Below are positions 50,593 through 59,333 of a stretch of DNA of 64,000 nt, piece by piece. The stretch's first letter is position 1. The number at the start of each line of letters is the position of its first letter. Source of the stretch: Luteimicrobium sp049844995 (GTDB taxonomy: Bacteria; Actinomycetota; Actinomycetes; Actinomycetales; Cellulomonadaceae); assembly GCF_049844995.1 (NCBI RefSeq), contig NZ_JBNCMC010000003.1, positions 310,001 through 374,000 of the forward strand, in the 5' to 3' direction. The position numbers and the translations under genes are program-made. The notes under the pieces were generated by a model that was given only the letters and a program-made list of their open reading frames with translations, did no database searches and had not been told where the DNA came from.

Positions 50593-50599
50593 TACTCTA
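50593..50599. promoter_or_regulatory. Overlapping divergent -10 candidates
   Basis: TACTCT (plus strand, 50593-50598) and TAGAGT (minus strand, 50594-50599) overlap around a palindromic AGTACT. They lie between the divergent genes starting at 50516 and 50703 and could form a single bidirectional promoter. Confidence 0.3.
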
Positions 50600-50702
50600 T
50601 GCCCACGCCGAGCCGGTGCGTGCCCCGCAGGGGGGACGATCTGGGGGTGGCCGACGGGCGGCGTCGCCACCCGTCAAAGGATTCTCATCGCAGGAGATTC
50701 AC

Positions 50703-51434
50703 GTGTTCTCTCTCCGTTCCCTGACCCGCGCCGGCGTCGTCGTCGCGGTCTCGCTCGGCGCAGCCGCCGGGCTCGTCGGTCCCGCGTCCGCGGCCGACTC
50801 GACCGTCGCGAAGCCGACCGTCACCCGCCCCGCCGACCAGTGGGTCTGGTCGGGCCAGACGGCGCACTACCAGGTCAGCGCCAAGTCCACCGGCACGACG
50901 ACGTACTCGTGGGAGTACAGCGCGGACGGCGGCACCAAGTGGCAGCCCCTCGCCGGCAAGACCACCGCCGCCATCACGCTCAAGGCGGCCACCGTGCGCG
51001 ACGGCTGGAAGGTTCGCCCCAAGGTCACGAACGCCGGCGGCTCGACGTACGGCCACTCGGCCCTGCTGCGCGTCCACTCCACGACGAGCGACCCGTTCGC
51101 CGTGTCGCCTGACGCATCCGCCGGGGCGCTGACCAGCGGCTGGTTCTGGACGGTCGTGCAGACCGGGCACTCGTCGACCGCGGTGTCGGCGTACGTCTAC
51201 GTGCACAAGGTGGACGCGACGGCGCGCGTGAGCGACCTCCGGGCGGCGTTCCGCGACGCGTCCGGCGCGGGCACCGCGACGACGATCACGAAGTACGCGG
51301 CCATCGACTCGCGCACGCTGATCCTCAAGTTCCGCGCGACGCCGTCGAAGGCGGCGCTCCAGAGCGCGACCGGTGACACGTGGAAGCTGCGCGACTCCGT
51401 GACCGGCGAGTACGAGTACCTCGCCACCAAGTAG
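50703..51434 (+). CDS. Small secreted protein with an Ig-like domain and an unnamed C-terminal module
   Basis: This 243-residue protein starts with a GTG (AGGAG 6 bases upstream). A signal peptide spans about residues 5-33 (cleavage after PASAA). One Ig-like domain follows (about 36-130; TYSWEYSADGGTKWQPLAGK contains the core Trp). The rest, from TTSDPFAV near 131 to the end, is a module shared with the C-termini of the proteins at 56173 and 61242: it opens with S-x-SDPF/Y, has a central Trp strand, and closes with TWKLRDSVTGEYEY. Function unknown. A strong terminator follows directly. Confidence 0.78.
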   Translation: MFSLRSLTRAGVVVAVSLGAAAGLVGPASAADSTVAKPTVTRPADQWVWSGQTAHYQVSAKSTGTTTYSWEYSADGGTKWQPLAGKTTAAITLKAATVRDGWKVRPKVTNAGGSTYGHSALLRVHSTTSDPFAVSPDASAGALTSGWFWTVVQTGHSSTAVSAYVYVHKVDATARVSDLRAAFRDASGAGTATTITKYAAIDSRTLILKFRATPSKAALQSATGDTWKLRDSVTGEYEYLATK

Positions 51435-51448
51435 GCATGTCCCTGCGG

Positions 51449-51488
51449 CGAGGCCCCCTTCCGGCTGGGAGGGGGCCTCGTCGTTTTG
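51449..51488 (+). terminator. Rho-independent terminator
   Basis: An 11-base perfect stem (CGAGGCCCCCT at 51449-51459 with AGGGGGCCTCG at 51470-51480), a 10-base loop, then tcgtttt. It ends the gene at 50703. Confidence 0.85.
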
Positions 51489-51565
51489 GTCCGGGCCGTC
51501 GGGCTCGCCGTCGGCCGGAATGTGATCCGTCCGCCGGTCCGCGTCGCCGACCTCCCGGGGCGCGC

Positions 51566-52483
51566 CTAGCCCGCGGGCGCCGCGAGCTGCTCGGGCCGGT
51601 CAGCCAACCGTCGTCGCACGGCGATCCAGAGCACGTTCCCGAGGCCGAGCGCCGCGGCCGCCGCGGCCGCCACCCACCCGATCGGCAGCCCGACGAGCCG
51701 CAGCCCCGACGCGAGGAGCAGGATCGCGAGCGCCCGCCGGATGATCCCGCCCGGCGCGCGGCTCGACGCGTGCGCGCCGAGCCAGGCGCCGGGGAGCGCG
51801 CCGATCAGCAGCGACGTCGTCAGGCCGAGGGAGAAGTCGCCGTACAGCAGGTGGCCGAGCGACGCCGCCGCGACGAGCGGAACGGCCTGCACGAGGTCCG
51901 TCCCGACGACCTGGGACGCCTTCAGCGCCGGGTACATCAGCAGCAGGATCACGATGACGATGGATCCCGCGCCGACGGACGTCATGCCGACGAGGAGCCC
52001 GGCGACGGCGCCGAGGGCGACGGTGGGCAGCGGGCGGACGACGACGTCGGGCGCGGACGGCTCGGCCGGACCCTCGCCGAGCGGCGACCGACGGCGCGTC
52101 ATCTGGAGCACCGCGCGGACCACCAGGCCCGCGGACGCGATGAGGAGCGCGATGCCGAGAACGACCTTCACGGCGTCGTCGAACCCGTCGCCGAGCGGCA
52201 GGACGCGCAGCAGGAGCACGCCCGAGAACGCGGCGGGCACCGAGCCCAGGCACAGCCAGCCGACGAGGCGCAGGTTCACGGTGCGCCGTCGCAGGTGCAC
52301 GACGGCGCCCGCGGGCTTCATGAACAGGCTCGCGACGACGTCGCTGGAGACCGCCGTCAGCGGGTCGACCTTGAACACGAAGATGAGCATCGGCGTCATC
52401 AGCGCGCCGCCGCCCATGCCGGTGAGCCCGACCACGAAGCCCACGACGAGGCCCCCGAGGGCGAGGGCCGGGTCGATGCTCAC
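51566..52483 (-). CDS. TauE/SafE family sulfite/anion exporter-type membrane protein
   Basis: This 305-residue protein of about eight membrane spans has two halves that each begin with a glycine-rich family motif: VVGFVVGLTGMGGGALMTPM near residue 13 and VAGLLVGMTSVGAGSIVIVI near 158. Each is followed by a polar segment (KVDPLTAVSSDVVASL and LKASQVVGTDLVQAVPLV). Family members move sulfite, sulfonates or related organic anions; the substrate here is unknown. The start is GTG. It is divergent from gdhA. Confidence 0.88.
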   Translation of the reverse strand: MSIDPALALGGLVVGFVVGLTGMGGGALMTPMLIFVFKVDPLTAVSSDVVASLFMKPAGAVVHLRRRTVNLRLVGWLCLGSVPAAFSGVLLLRVLPLGDGFDDAVKVVLGIALLIASAGLVVRAVLQMTRRRSPLGEGPAEPSAPDVVVRPLPTVALGAVAGLLVGMTSVGAGSIVIVILLLMYPALKASQVVGTDLVQAVPLVAAASLGHLLYGDFSLGLTTSLLIGALPGAWLGAHASSRAPGGIIRRALAILLLASGLRLVGLPIGWVAAAAAAALGLGNVLWIAVRRRLADRPEQLAAPAG

Positions 52484-52668
52484 AGGCCCTCGCGACGGGA
52501 GGTCGAGGGCCGACGGCGCACGACGGCGAGCGGGCCGGGAGGCATCCGCCGATCGTACGGGCGGTGCCGCCGCATCGTGGACGCCAACTTCAGCTGGTGA
52601 GACAACGTGACCTCACGCGCTGGCGTCGCGAGGTGTGAGCCTTCGCGGCGGCCTTCGGTGGCCGCGGT

Positions 52669-52674
52669 TATGGT
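52669..52674 (+). promoter_or_regulatory. Candidate -10 box for gdhA
   Basis: TATGGT (within gTTATGGT) is 47 bases upstream of the GTG at 52721, leaving a leader of about 40 bases with GAGGAGGAG ribosome sites. Confidence 0.45.
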
Positions 52675-52720
52675 GGCGAGGCAACGACGCGACCACGGAG
52701 CCGCGAGGAGGAGTGAGGAC

Positions 52721-54067
52721 GTGACGGTCATCGACGACAGGCTCGGCGCGGTCTACGACGAGCTGGTCAGGCGCAACCCCGGCGAGACGGAGTTCCACCA
52801 GGCGGCGCACGAGGTGCTGTCGAGCCTGGGGCCCGTGCTCGACCGCAACCCGCAGTACGTCGACGCGGAGGTCATCCGGCGGCTGTGCGAGCCGGAGCGC
52901 CAGATCATTTTCCGGGTGCCGTGGGTCGACGACGCCGGCGTCGTGCAGATCAACCGCGGCTTCCGCGTCGAGTTCAACTCCGCGCTCGGCCCCTTCAAGG
53001 GCGGACTGCGGTTCCACCCGAGCGTGTACCTGGGGATCGTGAAGTTCCTCGGGTTCGAGCAGACCTTCAAGAACTCGCTCACCGGCCTGCCCATCGGCGG
53101 AGGCAAGGGCGGCTCCGACTTCGACCCCAAGGGGCGGTCCGACGGCGAGATCATGCGCTTCTGCCAGTCGTTCATGACGGAGCTGTACCGCCACATCGGC
53201 GAGTACACGGACGTCCCGGCTGGCGACATCGGCGTCGGCGGGCGCGAGATCGGGTTCCTGTTCGGCCAGTACAAGCGGATCACCAACCGGTACGAGTCCG
53301 GGGTACTGACCGGCAAGGGCGTCACGTGGGGCGGCTCGCTGGTGCGCCCCGAGGCGACCGGGTACGGCGTGGTGTTCTTCGTCGACGAGCTGCTGCGCTC
53401 GCGCGGCGAGTCGCTCGACGGTCGCAAGGTCGTCGTCTCCGGCTCCGGCAACGTCGCCACGTACGCGATCGAGAAGGTGCACCAGCTCGGCGGGACCGTC
53501 CTCGCGTGCTCCGACTCGGGCGGCTACGTCGTCGACGACGCCGGCATCGACCTCGAGCTCCTCAAGGACGTCAAGGAGGCCCGGCGCGCCCGGATCTCCG
53601 AGTACGCCGACGCGCGGCCCGAGGCCCGCTACGTCGCCGGCGGCAGCATCTGGGACGTCCCGTGCGACGTCGCGCTGCCGTGCGCCACCCAGAACGAGAT
53701 CGGCGAGCGTGAGGCGCGCGCCATCGTGTCGAACGGATGTGCCGTCGTCGCCGAGGGCGCCAACATGCCGTGCACGCCCGACGCCGTCCGCGTCCTCGTC
53801 GACGCCAAGGTCACCTTCGCGCCCGGCAAGGCAGCGAACGCGGGCGGCGTCGCGACCAGCGCGCTCGAGATGCAGCAGAACGCGTCCCGGGACTCGTGGA
53901 GCTTCGAGCACGCCGAGCAGCGGCTCGAGGAGATCATGCGCGGCATCCACGACCGGTGCCTCGAGACGGCCGACGAGTACGGGAGTCCCGGCGACTACGT
54001 CCTCGGCGCCAACGTTGCCGGGTTCACACGGGTCGCCGACGCGATGCTGGCGCTCGGCGTCATCTGA
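52721..54067 (+). CDS. gdhA: NADP-type glutamate dehydrogenase
   Basis: This 448-residue hexameric-type enzyme makes glutamate from 2-oxoglutarate and ammonia. The catalytic block is FNSALGPFKGGLRFHPSVYL near residue 86 (glutamate-binding Lys), followed by NSLTGLPIGGGKGGSDFDPK near 123 with the active-site Lys and VPAGDIGVGGREIGFLFGQY near 165. The coenzyme domain has VVVSGSGNVATYAIEKV near 237, and the KAANAGGVATSALEMQQN block near 369 closes the active site. The length matches the small NADP-linked class. The GTG is chosen for its GAGGAGG site. Its 3-prime end overlaps the convergent peptidase gene by 8 bases. Confidence 0.95.
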   Translation: MTVIDDRLGAVYDELVRRNPGETEFHQAAHEVLSSLGPVLDRNPQYVDAEVIRRLCEPERQIIFRVPWVDDAGVVQINRGFRVEFNSALGPFKGGLRFHPSVYLGIVKFLGFEQTFKNSLTGLPIGGGKGGSDFDPKGRSDGEIMRFCQSFMTELYRHIGEYTDVPAGDIGVGGREIGFLFGQYKRITNRYESGVLTGKGVTWGGSLVRPEATGYGVVFFVDELLRSRGESLDGRKVVVSGSGNVATYAIEKVHQLGGTVLACSDSGGYVVDDAGIDLELLKDVKEARRARISEYADARPEARYVAGGSIWDVPCDVALPCATQNEIGEREARAIVSNGCAVVAEGANMPCTPDAVRVLVDAKVTFAPGKAANAGGVATSALEMQQNASRDSWSFEHAEQRLEEIMRGIHDRCLETADEYGSPGDYVLGANVAGFTRVADAMLALGVI

Positions 54068-56036
54068 CCTTGAGCGTTGCCGCCTTCGTGGTCCTGGCGG
54101 CGACCGTCGAGGACCCTGAGTACTTCGCGACGATCTTCACGGTGCCGCGCTTCGTCGTCCGCGGCAGCGTGACCGTGACCTTGCCCTTCTTCGAGGACGT
54201 CAGCTTGACGGTCTTGACCTTGTGGCCGTTCTCGTAGAGCTTGATCGTCCCCGTGGGCTTCGAGATTCCCTTGACCGAGACCCGGACCGTGATCTTCGGC
54301 TTCGCGCCCTTCCTGACCGTCGTGTGCGCGAGCTTGACGCTCGCTGCTGCCGACGCCCTGGTCACCTTGACCGTCGTGCGCTTGCTCGTGGCGTCGACGC
54401 CGCGGGCCTTGCTGGCGGCGTCGGGCGTGAAGGCTGCGGTCAACGTGTGCGTGCGCACGGCCAGGGTCTTCGGCAGCGTGTAGGCCGCAGTCCCCACCGA
54501 CGACGTCCGCACCGTCTTGAGCGTGTGCGACCCGTCCTTGAAGGCGACGGTTCCGGTGGCGTGCCGACCGTCGACCGAGCCGACCCGCGCCGTGAGGCGG
54601 ACCGCCGTCTGCCGGTATCGCTGCGCCCTCGTCGAACGGGTGAGCGACACCTCGGGCGTCTTGTGCACGACGACGGCGAGCGTCGCGGTCGCGCCGTTCG
54701 TCGTCGTGACCTTGAACGAGACCTTGCCCGAGCGGGTCGTGAACGTGTGCCCGGTCGCGAGGTAGGAGGTGCGGGACGACGCCCCGCCGACGGGGACGAC
54801 GGACTGCTCGTACCTGGCCCAGTAGTCGGTGTCGCGCGGGGTGAAGCGGAGGACCCGGACGCCGAAGCCGATCCGGTAGCTGCCCGTCCCGTCGACGGTG
54901 TAGGTGTCGAAGGGCGACTCGGCAGGTGCGGGGAACGAGACCCCCGGCATCGAGGGGCGGTACTCGACGTCGTACACGTCGCCCGTCTTCGGGTCCTTGA
55001 CCTGCACGACCTGCGGGCGCGCGGGCGCCCCGACCTGGCTCGCGGGCAGAGCGGTCACCACCTGCGTCGACGACGCCGTGACGGTCTTGTGCTGGGCGGT
55101 CGTCAGCAGCCCGAGCCGGAGCCGCTGCGGGCTCGACAGCGGCGGGATGCCCTTGTCGCCGAAGCCCGCACCCATGAGGTCGAGCGGGTCCCAGTAGCTG
55201 AGCTGCCCGCAGGCAGACGACGTGAATGCGCCGTCGCTCGCCCCCGAGTCGCACCACCAGAAGCCGGCGTGCTGGAGGCCGAAGTTGTGGCCCAGCTCGT
55301 GCGCGAGCGACTGGCGGGACGTGTAGAACTGCGGAGCGCTCGCGTGGTTGCTGCCGGCGTCGGGCGCGCCGAACAGCGCGAACGTCAGGCCGTTGTTCCC
55401 GAGGCTCGGCGTGGTCGGGGTGGTGCCGAGTCCGAGCGTCCCGTCGCACGTCGTCGCGCCCTCGCTGTCGCCCGCCGCGTAGGGGTAGAGGACGACGAGG
55501 TGCTCGCGCGCCGGAGGACCGACGTCCGGGTTGCCGTCGTCCCACCAGTCCTTACCGGCGACCGCCTTCGAACCCTGCGTCCACATCGTCGTCAGGCCGT
55601 CGTCCGTGCTGCAGTTCGCTCCGGTACTGATGCGCTTGATCGTCTTGACGTGGAACGCGACACGCCCGTTCGTCTGGCCCGACCAATACGTCGAGACGTC
55701 CGACACGAGGGAGTCGACGTCGGCGTCCGTCACGGCGCTGGTCTTGCCGGTCGGCGTCGCGACCACGATGTCGAGCTGGTGCACGGAGGTCGTCGTCGCG
55801 AGGGGGCTCAGGCCGTCGGGCGACGAGGTCCGCAGGAGCGAGTCCGGCGCCGGGACCGGGGAAGCCGGTGGCGTCGTGCGGGCCGTGTACGGGAGCGTGT
55901 CGTCCCGCCCATCCGCCGACGGTGACGTCACGTTCGCCGACGGTGACGCGGCGACCGCCGGGGCCGTGAGCGACAGGGTCAGCGCGCCCGCCACGAGAGT
56001 CGAGGCGAGCGAGATGGTGCGGCGCCGTCGGCGCAT
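54060..56036 (-). CDS. Secreted zinc metallopeptidase (metzincin-like) with C-terminal Ig-like repeats
   Basis: This 658-residue exported protein has a signal peptide (MRRRRRTISLASTLVAGALT, cleavage near APAVAA at about residue 30). The catalytic domain (about 85-330) carries SLAHELGHNFGLQHAGFWWC near 246: three zinc histidines and the glycine of the HExxHxxGxxH metzincin pattern. A Met-turn candidate follows (DPLDLMGAGFG near 284), and several cysteines suggest disulphides. A beta region follows (about 340-450), then two bacterial Ig-like (Big_3-type) repeats (about 455-658; GTVAFKDGSHTLKTV and GTIKLYENGHKVKTVKL). A dispersed 21-base-period repeat encodes residues just after the signal peptide. 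I use the ATG at 56036, with GGGGGA upstream, rather than a TTG at 56066. Confidence 0.82.
   Translation of the reverse strand: MRRRRRTISLASTLVAGALTLSLTAPAVAASPSANVTSPSADGRDDTLPYTARTTPPASPVPAPDSLLRTSSPDGLSPLATTTSVHQLDIVVATPTGKTSAVTDADVDSLVSDVSTYWSGQTNGRVAFHVKTIKRISTGANCSTDDGLTTMWTQGSKAVAGKDWWDDGNPDVGPPAREHLVVLYPYAAGDSEGATTCDGTLGLGTTPTTPSLGNNGLTFALFGAPDAGSNHASAPQFYTSRQSLAHELGHNFGLQHAGFWWCDSGASDGAFTSSACGQLSYWDPLDLMGAGFGDKGIPPLSSPQRLRLGLLTTAQHKTVTASSTQVVTALPASQVGAPARPQVVQVKDPKTGDVYDVEYRPSMPGVSFPAPAESPFDTYTVDGTGSYRIGFGVRVLRFTPRDTDYWARYEQSVVPVGGASSRTSYLATGHTFTTRSGKVSFKVTTTNGATATLAVVVHKTPEVSLTRSTRAQRYRQTAVRLTARVGSVDGRHATGTVAFKDGSHTLKTVRTSSVGTAAYTLPKTLAVRTHTLTAAFTPDAASKARGVDATSKRTTVKVTRASAAASVKLAHTTVRKGAKPKITVRVSVKGISKPTGTIKLYENGHKVKTVKLTSSKKGKVTVTLPRTTKRGTVKIVAKYSGSSTVAARTTKAATLKVR
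55912..55948 (+). repeat. Second copy of the 21-base-period repeat pair
   Basis: TCCGCCGACGGTGACG at 55912-55927 and TTCGCCGACGGTGACG at 55933-55948 match the pair at 4711-4747 in sequence, spacing and plus-strand orientation. Here the pair lies inside a gene on the opposite strand and encodes the Ser/Asp-rich stretch after the signal peptide. Confidence 0.7.
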
Positions 56037-56118
56037 GGTTCCCCCAGGGCATGCTGTGGGTCGCAAGAGTGCGGCCCGTCGGTCGAGGGTACCGGGATGC
56101 CGGGTCCGCGGATGACGA

Positions 56119-56149
56119 CGGCCCGCCGCTCGCGTGGAGCGACGGGCCG
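56119..56149 (-). terminator. Terminator-like hairpin downstream of the repeat protein gene
   Basis: CGGCCCGCCGCTC (56119-56131) pairs with GAGCGACGGGCCG (56137-56149) over 13 bases with one mismatch and a 5-base loop. It starts 24 bases beyond the stop of the minus-strand gene at 56173. There is no U-tract, as is common in high-GC genomes. Confidence 0.5.
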
Positions 56150-56172
56150 CCGGGGGTCAGCGCGGGTGAGAT

Positions 56173-59067
56173 TTAGTACCAGCGCACGTACTGGTTGTAC
56201 GTGGAGTAGGTGCTGTCGGTGATGCGCCAGGTCCCACCCGACACCGCGGACGACGGAACCGGCGCGTAGAGCGTGAACGTCGCGCAGCCGTCCTTGTCCA
56301 GAGACATCGTGTTGTAGACGTCGTCGGCCTGGTCGGAGGCTTCGTCGGCGTAGACGTGCCCGTTGCCGCCGATGTACGCGACGTGGAGGTCGGTCCAGGG
56401 CGCGATCGCCTGCCCGTCGCTGAAGGCGCAGATCTGCGCGGGCGCGGCGAGATAGTTGCCGCCGTACGGGCTCGGCGCCCACGACGACTTGCCCACGACG
56501 GCGAGGTAGCTGTCCAGCTGGAAGACCTGGTTCGCGATGAAGGGCTGAGACCGTGACGAGTTGATGAAGATGATCGCTGCCGCACTCGTACGGCTGCCCA
56601 CGACGTTCTTGACGACCACCCGGAAGCGCCTCAGGTCGACCACGGAGTGAGCGACGACGGTCAGCTTCGCGGACGTCTTTCCCGAGAGAGACTTCCAGCT
56701 GGCACCGTTGGTGTCGGAGTACTGCCACTGGTAATGCAACATTCCGCCCGTGGCCTTGACCGAGAACGACGTGGTGGTACCCGCGTTGACCAGCACGGGC
56801 TGCGGCTGCGCGGTGATCTTCGGGGTCGTGACGCCCTTGGGCCCGTAGATGACGGGGGTGCGGGTGCTGGTGCGGGTGGTGGTGGTGTAGGTGCCGCGCT
56901 TGCCGGTGATGGTCACGGTGATGTGGTGGTGGTAGTCCGCCGCAGCGAGTTTGTAGGTGGAGTGCGTGGCACCTGAGATCGCCTTCCCGTCACGCTTCCA
57001 CCGGTAGGAGATCGACGCCTTCGGCGACCAGGCCGTCACGTGGGCGGTGAGGCGTGAGTACACGCGGGTCGTCCCAGTGATCGTCGGGGCGTGCGTGTGC
57101 GTGAAGGGCGCCGTGATGTACGCCGAGGCGCTCGTGCGTGACCGAGTGCTGTAACCGGTGCGCTTGCCGGTGATGGTGACGGTGAGGTGCTTGCCGCGGT
57201 CCGCGGTGGTTGTCTTGTAGGACGCGTGGGTGGCGCCCTTGATCGAGACGCCGTTGCGCTTCCACCGGTAGGTCAGGTGGGCGGACGGCTTCCAGGTGCC
57301 GGCCGAGGCCTTGAGGGTGTGGCGGGTCTGGTGGGTGCCGGTGATGCGGGGGGTGGGGGCGGAGAGGTATCCGTAGCCGATGGTCTTCGCGGGGCTGGTC
57401 CGGACGGCCGTGGTGTAGCCGGTGCGCTTGGCGGTGATGGTGACGGTGAGCTTGTGGCCTCGGTAGGACGCGGACGGGGTGTAGGTCGAGCGGGTGGCGC
57501 CCGTGATGGTGTGGCCGTTCTGCTTCCACTGGTAGGTGAACGAGGCGGCCGATGACCAGGTGCCCACGGATGCCTTGACTGTGTTACCGACCCGGACGGT
57601 CCCGGTGATCGACGGCGTGGTGGTGCGGGTGAAGGTGCCGTAGCCGATGGTCGGGGTCGCGGTGCTGGTCCGGGAGACGGTGGTGTAGCCGGGCAGCGTC
57701 CCGGTCACGGTGAGCGTGATCTTGGTGCCGCGGTCGCCGGACGTCAGCACGTAAGTGGTCTTCGTCGCCCCCGAGATCGAAGAGCCGTTGCGCTTCCACT
57801 GGTAGGTCAGCCGGGTTGCGTTCGGCCAGCTGCCGGCGTGGGCGGTGAGGGTGGCGCCCACCTTCGTGGTTCCGGTGATCGTGGGTGTCGTCGCGCCGAA
57901 GGCGGCAGCTTTGACGGTCACGGACGACGGCGTCGTGGTCGTCGTCGCGTCGTTGAAGCCGTTGGCGTGGGCCGTGATCTGGACGGACACCTTCCGGCCG
58001 CTGTCGTCGGCCGTGAGCTTGTACGAGCGTGCGCCGGTCCCGATCTTGGTGGCGTCGCGGTACCACTGGTAGGTGACCGTGGTGTCGGGCGCCGACCACG
58101 AGCCGGTCGTGACCGTGAGGGTCTGGCCCACGACCGGGGTCCCCGACAAGACGGGTGCCTCGGTCGAGGCGAACGTGCCCTTGGCGATCGTGACCGGCTT
58201 GCTCGTCACCGTGGCCGGCACGTGACCGTCGGCGGCTCCGCTCACGGAGACCGTGAGCGGCTTGCCGAGGTCCTGAGCCGTGGGCGTGTAGGTCGCGGTG
58301 GTCGCGACCTGATGGCCGTCGACGCTCCATGCGAACGACGGGCTCACGGGCTGCCAGCTCGTCAGATCAGGCGCCACCGGCTTGCCGACCGCGGCGCTAC
58401 CGAGCGCTACGGCCGCGTCGTCCGACGGCAGGCCGAACGTCGTCGTCAGGCAGTTGAAGGTGGTGTCGGAGATGACGCTGACCGTGGTCTGGCCGGTCCC
58501 GAGGTGAACTCCGTGCGAGAGCAGGGTCGCATCCGGGAACAGGCTCTCGACCGTGGCGAGCGAAGTCGGTTCGGCCTGCGAACCGGGACCGGACGGGATC
58601 TTGCTCGTCCACCACTTGCCGGCCTCGAGGTCGGAGAACCTGCCGGTCGCCGTGGCCAGCGCGTACCCGTTCTGGTACGGCTCCCAGACGAGCGTCGCGT
58701 AGTGCAGGTCACCCTTCTGCGGGTCGATCTCGATCACGTACGACGGCTGCGCGCCGCCGTCGTTGGTGGCGATCGTGTAGCCCAGCCCAGCGACACTCGA
58801 CAGTGCTCCGGACTCGGCGTGGTAGAAGTCGACGGCCTGACCGGCGGCGGTGCTGCCGTCCAGCTTGATGCCGCTGCTGACGAAGCTCGGCGACACGTCT
58901 TCGGTGGCGTAGTCCGATTGCGACTCCGTACCGCTGGTGCAGGCCGCGGAGCCGGCGGTCGGCGAGTCGCCGTTCGCGGCGAACGCGCTGGTGGCAAGGG
59001 CCGGGATCGACAGCCCGGCGGCGAGGGCCGTGACCAGAGGCACGGCCAGAGAACGATGGAGCTTCAT
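56173..59067 (-). CDS. Large secreted protein with six Ig-like repeats and an Ig-plus-unnamed C-terminal module
   Basis: This protein is 964 residues, with a signal peptide MKLHRSLAVPLVTALAAGLS (cleavage near SAFAA at about 31). An N-terminal domain (about 35-220) has HYATLVWEPYQNG and is distantly like that of the protein at 45532. Six repeats of about 75-90 residues follow (about 225-750) with the same TYQWKRNG/ITGTTRV pattern; repeats 2-6 fall in the 1.3 kb direct repeat. A different Ig-like domain (about 752-845; HYQWQYSDTNGASWKSLSGK) and the unnamed module (SRSQPFIANQ to GGTWRITDSTYSTY) end the protein. The ribosome site GGAGGA is strong. A structured leader precedes the gene (59096-59260). 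It is probably a cell-surface protein; the ligand is unknown. Confidence 0.82.
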   Translation of the reverse strand: MKLHRSLAVPLVTALAAGLSIPALATSAFAANGDSPTAGSAACTSGTESQSDYATEDVSPSFVSSGIKLDGSTAAGQAVDFYHAESGALSSVAGLGYTIATNDGGAQPSYVIEIDPQKGDLHYATLVWEPYQNGYALATATGRFSDLEAGKWWTSKIPSGPGSQAEPTSLATVESLFPDATLLSHGVHLGTGQTTVSVISDTTFNCLTTTFGLPSDDAAVALGSAAVGKPVAPDLTSWQPVSPSFAWSVDGHQVATTATYTPTAQDLGKPLTVSVSGAADGHVPATVTSKPVTIAKGTFASTEAPVLSGTPVVGQTLTVTTGSWSAPDTTVTYQWYRDATKIGTGARSYKLTADDSGRKVSVQITAHANGFNDATTTTTPSSVTVKAAAFGATTPTITGTTKVGATLTAHAGSWPNATRLTYQWKRNGSSISGATKTTYVLTSGDRGTKITLTVTGTLPGYTTVSRTSTATPTIGYGTFTRTTTPSITGTVRVGNTVKASVGTWSSAASFTYQWKQNGHTITGATRSTYTPSASYRGHKLTVTITAKRTGYTTAVRTSPAKTIGYGYLSAPTPRITGTHQTRHTLKASAGTWKPSAHLTYRWKRNGVSIKGATHASYKTTTADRGKHLTVTITGKRTGYSTRSRTSASAYITAPFTHTHAPTITGTTRVYSRLTAHVTAWSPKASISYRWKRDGKAISGATHSTYKLAAADYHHHITVTITGKRGTYTTTTRTSTRTPVIYGPKGVTTPKITAQPQPVLVNAGTTTSFSVKATGGMLHYQWQYSDTNGASWKSLSGKTSAKLTVVAHSVVDLRRFRVVVKNVVGSRTSAAAIIFINSSRSQPFIANQVFQLDSYLAVVGKSSWAPSPYGGNYLAAPAQICAFSDGQAIAPWTDLHVAYIGGNGHVYADEASDQADDVYNTMSLDKDGCATFTLYAPVPSSAVSGGTWRITDSTYSTYNQYVRWY
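56837..58160 (-). repeat. 1.3 kb direct repeat, copy 2
   Basis: This is the partner of 46028-47351 at a constant offset of 10,809 bases. Differences are scattered substitutions; the middle (about 57350-57570) appears almost unchanged. Confidence 0.85.
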
Positions 59068-59095
59068 GCATCCTCCAGGAGAGAAGAACGAGGGT

Positions 59096-59260
59096 GCGCG
59101 CAGGCCGCGCGCGGGCGTCGCGAATCGTTCGGTGTTCTCGCCCGGGATGCGTCAGGAGAAGGAAGGGCTGGCGTCGTTGCCCCCCTGCAGGTGGGGACGA
59201 ATCCCTGCCTCAGTGGCACGTGCGCCCTCGATAGGGACGGGCTTAGCGAACGTTAGCACC
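59096..59260 (-). promoter_or_regulatory. Structured leader element A (unidentified, possible riboswitch-like)
   Basis: Read on the minus strand, this stretch upstream of the gene at 56173 shares ordered blocks with element B at 60798-60966: GGTGCTAAC, GCCCG, AGGGCGnACGTGCC, TGAGGC, CCTGCAGGGGGGCAA, CGCCAGC, CTTCTCCTGAC and CCCGGGCGAG. A GCGCGCGGCCTGCGCGC hairpin then sits just before the ribosome site. Spacing is conserved (130 and 132 bases for the core) while the bases between differ, as expected for a structured RNA. It does not match the c-di-AMP, c-di-GMP, cobalamin, SAM or TPP classes as I remember them. Confidence 0.6.
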
Positions 59261-59333
59261 GGCAACGGACGCACGACGCGATCACGAACCGATGCTCGAT
59301 CGAGCGGCCGGCAGCGTCGTACCGGGCGCGGAT

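Noticed and set aside
45532..59067. Calling the two repeat proteins S-layer or choline-binding proteins
   Set aside because: The repeats look like Ig-type sandwiches; SLH, choline-binding and LPXTG motifs are absent, so only a general surface role is stated.
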